Shown here piece by piece: positions 1 through 6,644 of a stretch of DNA of 11,892 nucleotides (positions within the stretch are counted from its first letter, which is position 1; each line of letters starts with the position of its first letter). The stretch is from DAIMZM01 sp036733985 (GTDB lineage: Bacteria; Bacillota; Dehalobacteriia; UBA4068). The position numbers and the translations under genes are program-made. The notes beneath the pieces are model-generated. The model saw only the letters and a program-made list of their open reading frames with translations, had not been told where the DNA came from and searched no databases. The DNA is taken from NCBI GenBank assembly GCA_036733985.1, contig DAIMZM010000078.1:1-11892 (forward strand). The letters are read 5' to 3'.

Positions 1-1
1 C

Positions 2-427
2 GGCCTGGCAGCCGGTGCGGCCACTGTGGGCGGCTGCGCCCAGATGATCGGCTTCGCGGTGATGAGCTTCCCGGCCAACGGCTGGGGCGGCATCTTTGCC
101 CAGGGCCTGGGCACCTCCAAGATCCAATTGCCCAATGTGATCCGCCATCCCTGGATCCTGGTTCCCCCTACCCTGGCGGGGATGATCACCGGGCCCTTAT
201 CCATCACGGTCTGGAAGATGGAAAATATCGCCGTTGGCGCCGGCATGGGCACCTCCGGCCTGGTAGGCCAGATCTCCACCCTGGTAGCCATGGGCGGCGG
301 CGGCAAGGTCTGGCTGGCTATCCTGCTGCTCCATTTCCTGCTGCCCGCGGCCCTAACCCTGCTTTTCGCCTTGATCCTGAAAAGGCTGGGCAAAATCAAG
401 GACGACTACTTAAAGCTGGAGCTATGA
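2..427 (+). CDS. PTS transporter subunit IIC-like membrane protein (3' part)
   Basis: This is the C-terminal part of an integral membrane protein; the reading frame is open from the window edge, so the true start lies upstream and the in-frame GTG at 26 is only an internal codon. About 141 residues are visible. The patterns GFAVMSF, GGIFAQGLGTS, MENIAVGAGMGTSGLVGQ and the final hydrophobic span WLAILLLHFLLPA followed by a basic tail match what I know of the PF13303 (PTS_EIIC_2) family, stand-alone Firmicutes proteins resembling the sugar-translocating IIC subunit of phosphotransferase systems. Two to three glycine-rich membrane segments can be seen. No IIA or IIB partner is visible, so the substrate is unknown and a true phosphotransferase role is not shown. 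It ends two bases before folP, suggesting cotranscription. Confidence 0.8.
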   Translation, partial: GLAAGAATVGGCAQMIGFAVMSFPANGWGGIFAQGLGTSKIQLPNVIRHPWILVPPTLAGMITGPLSITVWKMENIAVGAGMGTSGLVGQISTLVAMGGGGKVWLAILLLHFLLPAALTLLFALILKRLGKIKDDYLKLEL

Positions 428-428
428 T

Positions 429-1226
429 ATGGATATGATGGCCTTATTAGCCCAGAAGAAGCCTTTGCTCATGGGCATACTCAATATCACGCCGGACAGC
501 TTTCATGACGGCGGCTGCTTTCTAACGCCGGAAAAAGCCCTGGCGCAGCTGAAAGCCCTGACGGACGCCGGAGCGGATATTATTGATATCGGCGGCGCTT
601 CCAGCCGCCCCGGCCATACGCCTGTGGACGCCGAGACTGAGCTGGCCCGTATCCTGCCTGTGCTGGAACTGGCCCGGGATTGCCCTGTCCCCCTGTCCCT
701 GGATACGGACAAAGCGGCGGTGGCCGCCGCCGGGCTGCAGGCCGGCTGTCAGATCATCAACTATACCGGCGGCCGGCTGGATGAGGAGATTTTCAGCTTG
801 GCAGCGGCCGGCAAGGCCCCGCTGGTGGTGATGCATTGCCAAGGGGAAGCGGGCCGCCATGAAGATATCTGCGGCGAGGTGGCCCAATTCTTCCGGGACA
901 ACCTGGCTTTGGGCCGTAAAATGGGCCTGGGCTATGGCCAAATTATCCTGGACCCCGGCTTTGGCTTCAATAAAAACCTGGAAGAAAACCTGGCCCTGCT
1001 GCATGAATTGCCCCGGCTCAGGGCTTTCAAGCATCCGCTGCTGCTGGGTTTTTCCCATAAGCGTTTTGTCGCCGCCCTTTCCGGAGAGGCGCCCGGGCAG
1101 GCCCCTGCCGGGAATCAGGCCTTGGCTTTGTACGCTTTACTGCATCAGGCGGAACTGCTGCGTATGCATGATATTGCGGAAACCGCTGCGTTGATCAGGG
1201 CGGCCCGGCCCCTGTTTCGCTTATGA
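429..1226 (+). CDS. folP: Dihydropteroate synthase (folate biosynthesis)
   Basis: Predicted cytoplasmic TIM-barrel enzyme joining 6-hydroxymethyl-dihydropterin diphosphate to p-aminobenzoate to give dihydropteroate, the sulfonamide target. At 265 residues it has the usual length. Visible motifs: MGILNITPDSFHDGG (15-29, the PTERIN_BIND signature), SSRPG (58-62), LDTDK with Asp92, Asn111, LDPGFGFNK with Asp175, FSHK with Lys211, and RMHD with Arg245/His247. These match E. coli Asp96, Asn115, Asp185, Lys221, Arg255 and His257. Several normally conserved neighbours differ: GGESTRP reads GGASSRP, IIND reads IINY and SRKS reads SHKR. The start at 429 is favoured over 435 and 438 because GGAG at 418-421 sits 7 bases upstream. 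First of the folP-folB-folK run. Confidence 0.95.
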   Translation: MDMMALLAQKKPLLMGILNITPDSFHDGGCFLTPEKALAQLKALTDAGADIIDIGGASSRPGHTPVDAETELARILPVLELARDCPVPLSLDTDKAAVAAAGLQAGCQIINYTGGRLDEEIFSLAAAGKAPLVVMHCQGEAGRHEDICGEVAQFFRDNLALGRKMGLGYGQIILDPGFGFNKNLEENLALLHELPRLRAFKHPLLLGFSHKRFVAALSGEAPGQAPAGNQALALYALLHQAELLRMHDIAETAALIRAARPLFRL

Positions 1227-1233
1227 GGGGATT

Positions 1234-1590
1234 ATGGACAAAATTATGCTTTACGATATCCCGGTGACAGCCTGCCATGGTGTTGACGAACATGAAAAAC
1301 GGGAAGCCCAGCCTTTCCGCATCAGCCTGACCCTGGATACCGATACCAGGCTGGCCGGGGAAAGCGACGACCTGGAAGAAACCGTGGATTACGGCGACCT
1401 CTATGTGAAAGTGAAAAAATTTGCCGAGATGAGCAGCTATAACCTGATCGAGGCCCTGGCGGAGAATATCGCCGCCCTGATCCTGGCGGATCAGCGCATC
1501 AAACAGGTGGAAGTGGTTGTCACCAAGCTCCGGGCGAAAAAAGACGGGGAAACCTTTCCCGCCGCTGTCCTGATACAGCGCGGTCGATGA
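1234..1590 (+). CDS. folB: Dihydroneopterin aldolase
   Basis: A 118-residue protein of normal length for dihydroneopterin aldolase, which cleaves 7,8-dihydroneopterin to 6-hydroxymethyl-dihydropterin and glycolaldehyde in the cytoplasm, usually as an octamer. It shows HGVDEHEK with Glu21 (the equivalent of S. aureus Glu22), ETVDYGDL with Tyr53, LIEALAENIA carrying the pterin-binding glutamate, and VVVTK carrying the catalytic lysine. The start is preceded by GAGGGG at 1225-1230, with close spacing to ATG. It begins 7 bases after folP and overlaps folK by four bases (ATGA), so folB and folK are probably translationally coupled. Confidence 0.95.
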   Translation: MDKIMLYDIPVTACHGVDEHEKREAQPFRISLTLDTDTRLAGESDDLEETVDYGDLYVKVKKFAEMSSYNLIEALAENIAALILADQRIKQVEVVVTKLRAKKDGETFPAAVLIQRGR

Positions 1591-2084
1591 ACCGCGCTTT
1601 TTTATCCTTGGGCAGCAATCTGGGAGACAGCCGGGCCTGGCTGAGCCGGGCTGCCCAGGAATTAGCCGCCGCGCCGGGCATTTGCGGGCTGATCCGCTCC
1701 CCCCTTTACCAAAGCGAACCCTGGGGTTATCCGGATCAGCCCTGGTTCCATAACGGGGCTGTGGCTGTAACGACCACCTGTGCCCCCCGGGAACTGCTGG
1801 CCCTTTGCCAAAGCATAGAAGCGGCTGCCGGGCGGGAGCGGAAGATTCGCTGGGGGCCCCGCACCCTGGATATTGATATCATCAGCATGGACAACATCAT
1901 TCTGAATACGCGGGAGCTGATGCTGCCCCATCCCCGCTACAAAGAAAGGCGCTTCGTCCTGCAGCCCCTGGCGGATCTGCTGGGAAATTCAACGCCGCCG
2001 CCTTTGGAAAATATCGGCGAACTGCTGGCCCGCTGCCCTGAGCGGCCCCTGGTCAAGAGGGTCTGCTTGGCGGATGATTGGTAG
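1587..2084 (+). CDS. folK: 2-amino-4-hydroxy-6-hydroxymethyldihydropteridine pyrophosphokinase
   Basis: HPPK transfers pyrophosphate from ATP to 6-hydroxymethyl-dihydropterin, making the substrate of FolP. The 165-residue protein has the N-terminal LSLGSNLGD, the pterin-binding SPLYQSEPWG and PWFHNGAV, the signature RWGPRTLDIDII with the two Mg-binding aspartates, and LPHPRYKERRFVLQPL. All core family motifs are present, so an active enzyme is expected. The ATG overlaps the folB stop (ATGA) and no good ribosome binding site precedes it, which fits coupling to folB. With folP and folB it supplies three consecutive steps around hydroxymethyl-dihydropterin; folE and folC are not in the window. 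Confidence 0.95.
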   Translation: MNRAFLSLGSNLGDSRAWLSRAAQELAAAPGICGLIRSPLYQSEPWGYPDQPWFHNGAVAVTTTCAPRELLALCQSIEAAAGRERKIRWGPRTLDIDIISMDNIILNTRELMLPHPRYKERRFVLQPLADLLGNSTPPPLENIGELLARCPERPLVKRVCLADDW

Positions 2085-2113
2085 CGCTCCAGCGGTAGCA
2101 AGGAGGCCTGACC

Positions 2114-2929
2114 ATGAAAACCATCTACAATATTGATGAAATGGCCGAAACCGCCGCCCTGTGGCGGCAGGAGGGGCAAAGCATCGGCCTGGTGCATTTC
2201 CAGGGGAATTTGCACCGGGGCCATGCCAGCCTGTTGAAAGCAGCCAAGGCTGAAAACGACCAAGCCGTGCTCTGCCTGTTTGCTGTGGATGGCACTGGCA
2301 GCGCGGATTTGGAGCAAGACGCCAGAAAGGCGGAGGCCAGCGGCGCGGATGTGCTTTTCCTGCCCAGCCGACACGACCTTTGGCCCGATCATTTGCTGGC
2401 CAGGGCGGCTTTTGGCGAGCTATCCGGCCGCCTTTTCGGCAGCGGCCGGCCTGATCTTTATCCGGATTTATGCACCCTGGCCCTGAAGCTGTTCCATATT
2501 ACCCAGGCCCAGCGCACCTACTATGGGCAGAAGGATATCCAGCGCTTCCTGCTGGTACAGCGCATGGCCGCGGATCTGAATATCCCGGTGAAAGTCAAAT
2601 GCCTGCCCATTGCCAGGGATCAGGACAACCTGGCTTTAAGCGCTGTCAATGCCTTGCTGGACGACAATCAGCGCCGCCAGGCCGCCCTGATCTACACCGC
2701 TCTGCAGCTGGCCCAGGGCCTTTATGCCGAAGGCCAGCGGGAAACAGCGGTGGTGCTGGAAGCCATGGCCCAGGAACTGCGCAAGGCTTTGCTGGGGGAT
2801 ATCAAATGCCTGCAGGCCGTGGATACCGGGAACCTGCTGCCCCAGCAGCGCTTGAAAAGCGGCAGCCTGATCGCTTTGGAGATGGACTTCAACGGCATCC
2901 CCCTTTCGGACAATATTCTGCTGGACTAA
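2114..2929 (+). CDS. PanC-family (pantoate--beta-alanine ligase-like) protein with altered substrate site
   Basis: A 271-residue protein collinear with pantothenate synthetase, an ATP-dependent ligase that activates pantoate as an adenylate before attack by beta-alanine. The nucleotide-site motifs are kept: LHRGH (33-37, HIGH-type) and YYGQKD with Lys140. The C-terminal part keeps VDTGNLLP and PLSDNILLD. Much of the acid-binding site is changed: PTMG reads HFQG (28-31), SIFVNPxQF reads CLFAVDGTG (54-62), KDxQQ reads KDIQR with Arg144, RPGHF reads RPDLY, and DGLAxSSRN reads DNLALSAVN, losing the ATP-contacting arginine (Val178). AGGAGG at 2101-2106, 7 bases before ATG, fixes the start. It follows folK by 29 bases and is probably cotranscribed. 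It may be a PanC paralogue with another acid substrate, or inactive; true PanC is less likely. Confidence 0.75.
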   Translation: MKTIYNIDEMAETAALWRQEGQSIGLVHFQGNLHRGHASLLKAAKAENDQAVLCLFAVDGTGSADLEQDARKAEASGADVLFLPSRHDLWPDHLLARAAFGELSGRLFGSGRPDLYPDLCTLALKLFHITQAQRTYYGQKDIQRFLLVQRMAADLNIPVKVKCLPIARDQDNLALSAVNALLDDNQRRQAALIYTALQLAQGLYAEGQRETAVVLEAMAQELRKALLGDIKCLQAVDTGNLLPQQRLKSGSLIALEMDFNGIPLSDNILLD

Positions 2930-2955
2930 GGCCCTGCCGCCGCCATACTGAACCG

Positions 2956-2988
2956 CCCGCGTCTTGACAAAGTCAGGCCGCGGGTTTA
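2956..2988 (+). terminator. 29-bp imperfect palindrome, possible weak terminator and/or operator
   Basis: The 14-base arms 2956-2969 and 2971-2984, centred on 2970, match at 11 of 14 positions. As RNA the stem CCCGCG plus CUUGAC pairs with GUCAGG plus CGCGGG, with one U-C mismatch, one G-U pair and an AAA loop, and is followed by UUUAU. It could end the fol/panC-like transcript. Because it covers the -35 box of the iscR promoter and is symmetric, it could equally be an operator for the Rrf2 regulator encoded just downstream. Both roles are inferred. Confidence 0.5.
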
Positions 2989-2992
2989 TACT
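2964..2992 (+). promoter_or_regulatory. Consensus sigma-70 promoter of the iscR-iscS unit
   Basis: TTGACA at 2964-2969 and TATACT at 2987-2992 are separated by exactly 17 bases, a near-perfect housekeeping promoter. Transcription should start near 2999, giving a leader of about 40 bases with AAGGA at 3026-3030 before the iscR start. The -35 box forms the centre of a palindrome, so binding there would block RNA polymerase. Confidence 0.8.
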
Positions 2993-3039
2993 GTAGCCGA
3001 GAAATTTATTCCCCATTAAAACAATAAGGATTTGATAAA

Positions 3040-3480
3040 ATGAATATCTCAACCAAAGGACGTTATGGTTTGCGGGCCGTGCTGAACCTGGCCCGCCGGC
3101 CCAACCGGGTTCCCATGACCCTCTCCGCCATTGCCAGCCGGGAGCAGCTTTCAGAGGGCTATTTGGAGCAATTGATGGCGCCGATGAAAAGGGCCGGCAT
3201 CATCGGCAGCAGCCGGGGCGCTCAGGGCGGCTATTTTTTGGCCCGCCCGGCGGAGGAAATCCTGGTGGGCGAAGTGTTCCGCGCCCTGGAAGGGCCTCTG
3301 GCCCTGACTTCCTGCATCAGCGAAACCAAAACCAAGGGCTGCGCCCGCCGGGAAAGCTGCGGCAGCGCCTTCCTCTGGAACGAGATCCAAAACGCCATCA
3401 GTTCGGTTCTGGATAAATACACCATTGCCGATCTGCTGCTCAAGGAGGATTCACCGGAGCAGGCGGAACAAGAACCCTAA
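3040..3480 (+). CDS. iscR: Rrf2-family transcriptional regulator, IscR-type
   Basis: A 146-residue winged-helix regulator. MNISTKGRYGLRAVLNLA is the typical Rrf2 N terminus; the helix-turn-helix spans about residues 27-50 (LSAIASREQLSEGYLEQL), and the wing carries SSRGAQGGYFL (57-67). Three cysteines, Cys92-X8-Cys101-X5-Cys107, sit where IscR binds its [2Fe-2S] cluster (E. coli spacing X5/X5), so cluster sensing is likely. The C terminus (LDKYTIADLL) is family-typical. The start is set by AAGGA at 3026-3030. Lying directly upstream of a cysteine desulfurase fits control of Fe-S assembly with autoregulation through the promoter palindrome. A CymR-like cysteine regulator is an alternative, but CymR lacks this cysteine trio. 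Confidence 0.85.
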   Translation: MNISTKGRYGLRAVLNLARRPNRVPMTLSAIASREQLSEGYLEQLMAPMKRAGIIGSSRGAQGGYFLARPAEEILVGEVFRALEGPLALTSCISETKTKGCARRESCGSAFLWNEIQNAISSVLDKYTIADLLLKEDSPEQAEQEP

Positions 3481-3533
3481 ACCTTGGGCCTAAGCATTGG
3501 CAAGCCATCCTAAACCGCAGAGGAGTACGGAAT

Positions 3534-4697
3534 ATGCAGGTATACATGGATCATGCGGCCACCACGCCCATGTTTCCCCAAGTGATCGACGCCATGGCCG
3601 GCTTTATGCGCCGCTATTATGGCAATCCCTCCAGCATGCATCATGTGGGCGCCGAGGTTAAGACCTTTCTGGAACAGGCCAGGCAGCAGGTGGCAAGCCT
3701 GATCAATGCCGCGCCGGGAGAAATCTTCTTCACCTCCGGCGGCACGGAGGCGGATAATATCGCCATTTTCGGCAGCGCGGCTCTGGCCGCCCAAGCCGGG
3801 AAGAAGCATCTCATCACTTCCGCCGTGGAGCATCACGCGGTGCTGGAAAGCTGCGAAGAGCTGCGGGAGCGGGGCTTCCGGGTCACGGTGCTACCGGTGG
3901 ACGCCTACGGCATGGTGCTGCCGGAAACCTTGGCCAATGCTTTGGACGACGAGACCTTCCTGGTGACGTTGATGCATGCCAATAATGAGGTGGGCACCGT
4001 CAACCCCATCCGGGAGCTGGCTGCTTTGGCCCATCAGGCCGGCGCCCGCTTCCATGTGGACGCGGTGCAAAGCGCGGGCAAAATCGACTGCGACGTAGCG
4101 GCCCTGGGCGTGGATCTGCTCACCTGCTCCGCCCATAAGATCAACGGCCCCAAAGGCAGCGGGGCCCTGTTCGTCAAAGAGGGCTTGCCCCTGGAGCGCC
4201 AGGTCTTTGGCGGCGGCCAGGAGCGGAAGCTGCGCTCCGGCACGGAAAATATGCCGGGCATCGTCGGCTTCGGCCTGGCGGCGGAAATCACCGCCCAGAC
4301 CTGGCAAGCCCATAGCGCCGCCTGGGCAGCGCTCAGGGACAGCCTGGTCCGCCAGGTGCTGGAACGTATTCCGGATACCTATCTGAACGGCCATCCCGGG
4401 CAGCGCCTGCCCCATAACGCCAATCTCTCTTTTGACTATATTGAAGGCGAAGCCCTGCTGATGCATTTGGATTTAAACGGCGTGGCTTGCAGCGCCGGCA
4501 GCGCCTGCAGCTCCGGGGAGGAGGCCCCTTCCCATGTGCTGCAAGCCATGGGCGTGAGCAAAGGCCGCATCCACAGCGCCCTCCGTTTTTCTTTAGGCCT
4601 GGGCAATGACCAGGCTCAGGTGGACTATACGGCTGATCTGCTGGAAAAAAAGGTGGCCCTGCTCCGGGCCCAGAGTCCTTTCTACCATCAAAAATAA
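3534..4697 (+). CDS. iscS: Cysteine desulfurase (IscS/NifS family)
   Basis: PLP enzyme converting cysteine to alanine and a protein-bound persulfide, the sulfur source for Fe-S clusters and thio-modified tRNAs. Over 387 residues it shows YMDHAATTP (4-12), GNPSSMHHVG (30-39), TSGGTEADN (67-75), VEHHAV (98-103), HANNEVGT (148-155), HVDAVQ with Asp176, and SAHKINGPKG with Schiff-base Lys202. The persulfide loop is ACSAGSACSSGEE with catalytic Cys325. The loop is the group I (IscS/NifS) type, not SufS. AGGAG at 3521-3525 lies 8 bases before ATG. It follows iscR by 53 bases and is followed by a strong terminator rather than an iscU/nifU gene, so its scaffold partner must be elsewhere. The second loop cysteine, Cys319, precedes the catalytic one. 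Confidence 0.93.
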   Translation: MQVYMDHAATTPMFPQVIDAMAGFMRRYYGNPSSMHHVGAEVKTFLEQARQQVASLINAAPGEIFFTSGGTEADNIAIFGSAALAAQAGKKHLITSAVEHHAVLESCEELRERGFRVTVLPVDAYGMVLPETLANALDDETFLVTLMHANNEVGTVNPIRELAALAHQAGARFHVDAVQSAGKIDCDVAALGVDLLTCSAHKINGPKGSGALFVKEGLPLERQVFGGGQERKLRSGTENMPGIVGFGLAAEITAQTWQAHSAAWAALRDSLVRQVLERIPDTYLNGHPGQRLPHNANLSFDYIEGEALLMHLDLNGVACSAGSACSSGEEAPSHVLQAMGVSKGRIHSALRFSLGLGNDQAQVDYTADLLEKKVALLRAQSPFYHQK

Positions 4698-4757
4698 GTC
4701 TAAAAACCGGCAAAAATAACATGAAACCGGTTAGGTTCAATGCCCTTGACTTTAAGC

Positions 4758-4784
4758 AAAAACCGCCCTTTGGGCGGTTTTTTT
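4758..4784 (+). terminator. Intrinsic terminator after iscS
   Basis: An 11-base perfect stem (AAAAACCGCCC, 4758-4768, with GGGCGGTTTTT, 4772-4782), loop TTT and a seven-T run. It closes the iscR-iscS unit and isolates the next gene. Confidence 0.93.
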
Positions 4785-4822
4785 GCCGATTCCCCGCATA
4801 TGATGATGGAGGGGTGTTCAAA

Positions 4823-5242
4823 ATGATTGAAGAAAAAAGCCTGGAATTGCTGAGCCAGGCCCTGATGGGACAAAGACGGGCCGTGCGCTGCTACGAACTG
4901 ATCGCCGCGGCAGCCGCGGATCCCCGGGATAAAGATTTGCTGCTGGCCATACGCCGGGAGGAACGGCGGCATTATTACCTGCTGGAAGGCATGTACGAAG
5001 ATATCTGCGGCCATGCCTACCATCAGACCCGGGTCTCCCTATCCCTGCCCCGGGTCTATGGGCAAATGCTGAAAACCGCCCTCTGCGACAAGCTGGCGGC
5101 TATTGATTTTTATGAGGCGCTCCTGCCGGAGCTGCAATGCGTGAAAAACCAGGAACTGCTGGCCATGATCATCAGCGATCAAAAGGAGCATGCCCGCATC
5201 CTGGTGGCCATTTATGACCGGAACACAGCGGGCAGCCCCTGA
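4823..5242 (+). CDS. Small ferritin-like (rubrerythrin-type) four-helix protein, metal ligands partly replaced
   Basis: A 139-residue helical protein. I chose ATG 4823 because GGAGG at 4808-4812 precedes it; the frame stays open upstream to 4721, but that extension crosses the iscS terminator. Four helices are visible: about 5-32, 36-60, 79-101 and 107-131. Helix 2 has the ferritin-like E-x-x-H pair (Glu47, His50) and helix 4 keeps His123. Where the di-iron family usually has glutamates in helices 1, 3 and 4, this protein has Gln17, Lys90 and Gln120, by my own alignment to the remembered pattern. It may therefore not hold a normal di-iron centre. No rubredoxin domain is present. Its position between iscS and an iron-sulfur flavoprotein fits iron or oxidative-stress handling, but its function is unknown. 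No clear promoter is visible. Confidence 0.72.
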   Translation: MIEEKSLELLSQALMGQRRAVRCYELIAAAAADPRDKDLLLAIRREERRHYYLLEGMYEDICGHAYHQTRVSLSLPRVYGQMLKTALCDKLAAIDFYEALLPELQCVKNQELLAMIISDQKEHARILVAIYDRNTAGSP

Positions 5243-5251
5243 TCGCCAGGT

Positions 5252-5821
5252 TCAGCGCAGCTGCTTGACCAGCTCCGCCACCCGGCCGGCAAAGCGGAGT
5301 ACGGTGGCCATTCCTTCTTCATCCTGCTCAGCCGTGTCCTTCTCGCCGGCCACCACCATGTTCCAATAAGTGGAGCCGGGGACGATCATACCGCAGATAA
5401 AGCAGAACATCAGCATTTCCTGGATGGTGGCGGTATGCCCGCCCCGGCGCGCCACCGCGATAGGCCCGCCGATCATGCCGTCCAGGAAATCGCCGCTGCG
5501 GCGGCTGGTCCTTCCCAGCCGCTGCAGGAAATTCATCATATCCCCCCGGGCCGTGCCGAAATAAACCGGCGCGGCCACAATCAGGCCGTCCGCCTCAGCG
5601 ATTTGGGCAAACAGTTCGTTGGCGCCATCCCGGCGCACGCAGTGGAAATCCTCGGCCTGGCAAACCGGACAAGCCAGGCAAGACTGGATATCCATAGCGC
5701 CGATATCGATGATCTCCGCCTGCACACCCAGCTTTTCGATCGCATCAGCGCAGGCTTTCAGCACCGTCATGGTGTTCCCGTCATAGCGGGGACTGCCGCA
5801 AACCAAAATAACTTTTTTCAT
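5252..5821 (-). CDS. Iron-sulfur flavoprotein (Isf-like, NADPH-dependent FMN reductase fold)
   Basis: A 189-residue flavodoxin-like protein. GSPRYDGNT (9-17) is the FMN phosphate loop, and AAPVYFGTARGDMMNFLQR is the second flavin-contact region, typical of PF03358. Cysteines 48, 51, 54 and 61 form CX2CX2CX6C, matching the compact CX2CX2CX4-7C [4Fe-4S] motif of archaeal and clostridial iron-sulfur flavoproteins, which are about this long. Such proteins pass single electrons between ferredoxin and acceptors, and some reduce oxygen or peroxide. The start has GGAGG (5831-5835 on the complementary strand) 7-9 bases upstream. The gene begins 16 bases after map and is probably cotranscribed with it; it ends 9 bases from the convergent ferritin-like gene. 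Confidence 0.82.
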   Translation of the reverse strand: MKKVILVCGSPRYDGNTMTVLKACADAIEKLGVQAEIIDIGAMDIQSCLACPVCQAEDFHCVRRDGANELFAQIAEADGLIVAAPVYFGTARGDMMNFLQRLGRTSRRSGDFLDGMIGGPIAVARRGGHTATIQEMLMFCFICGMIVPGSTYWNMVVAGEKDTAEQDEEGMATVLRFAGRVAELVKQLR

Positions 5822-5837
5822 TATCTATCCTCCGGTA

Positions 5838-6602
5838 CTATTGTTCATCCTCCGGCACTAAAGTCAAAATAAGCGGGGGCTGGTCTTCCCGCACCATTAC
5901 CGTATGTTCGAACTGCACCACTTGGCGCTTTCTGGGGGTGACCAGGGTCCAGCCATTGTCCAGCTCATCCACATAGCTGTCGCCCAAGGCGATAAAAGGC
6001 TCGATGGCCAGCACCACGCCGGGCTGGAGGAGACGCTTATCCCCCCGCTCATAGTAATTGTAGATGCTGTCCGGATCATCATGCAGGGTATGACCCACCC
6101 CATGGCCGCAAAGATTGCGGATGGTGGTATAGCCGTGGCGGCGGGCCTCCTTCTCCACAACCAGGCCCAAGCCGTTCAAGGGCGCGCCGGCCACTGCCGC
6201 GGCTATAGCCAATTCCCTGGCCCGCCTGCCCACATCCAGCAGTTTCTGGATGGTGCCCTTGACCGGGGGCAGGGCAAAGCTGGCCCCATTATCGCTGTAA
6301 TAGCCGTTCTTCACAGCGGAAACATCGATATTCACCACATCCCCGGCCTTGATCACCCGCTCGCCGGGGATGCCATGGGCCACTTCCTCATTCACGCTGA
6401 TGCAGGTATGGCCGGGAAAATCATAGCAGGCAATGGGCGCGGACTTAGCGCCGAAGGAAGCCAGGATTTCCCCGCCCAGTTCATCCAGTTTCTTCGTGGT
6501 GATCCCCGGAACCAGGGCTTTGCCCATGCGATGCAGGGTGACGGCGCAAATGCGGCCGATTTCCTGCATCGCTTGTAATTCCTCTTCAGTTTTGATAATC
6601 AT
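5838..6602 (-). CDS. map: Methionine aminopeptidase, type I
   Basis: Cytoplasmic metalloprotease that removes the initiator methionine from nascent proteins. The 254-residue protein carries all five metal ligands: Asp93 (VNIDVSA), Asp104 (YYSDNG), His167 (GHGVGH), Glu201 (IEPF) and Glu232 (FEHT), plus His76 (VAHGIP) and His174. CISVNEEVAHGIPGERVI closely resembles the Staphylococcus/Bacillus type, and no N-terminal zinc or SEC-C extension is present. One small deviation is Asn105 after the second metal aspartate, where Thr is usual. Upstream AAGG is weak as a ribosome binding site. Here map sits between a zinc-ribbon gene and the Isf-like gene instead of in the ribosomal-protein operon where it is often found. 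Confidence 0.95.
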   Translation of the reverse strand: MIIKTEEELQAMQEIGRICAVTLHRMGKALVPGITTKKLDELGGEILASFGAKSAPIACYDFPGHTCISVNEEVAHGIPGERVIKAGDVVNIDVSAVKNGYYSDNGASFALPPVKGTIQKLLDVGRRARELAIAAAVAGAPLNGLGLVVEKEARRHGYTTIRNLCGHGVGHTLHDDPDSIYNYYERGDKRLLQPGVVLAIEPFIALGDSYVDELDNGWTLVTPRKRQVVQFEHTVMVREDQPPLILTLVPEDEQ

Positions 6603-6644
6603 GCTTTGGCCTTCTTTGGTTGATTGATTTGACCACGGGCGCCG

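Noticed and set aside
4721..4822. Upstream in-frame extension of the ferritin-like gene to an ATG at 4721
   Set aside because: It would translate through the iscS terminator hairpin, has no ribosome binding site, and GGAGG precedes the ATG at 4823.
5904..6578. Plus-strand open frame antisense to map
   Set aside because: map has all metal ligands; the antisense frame shows no family features.
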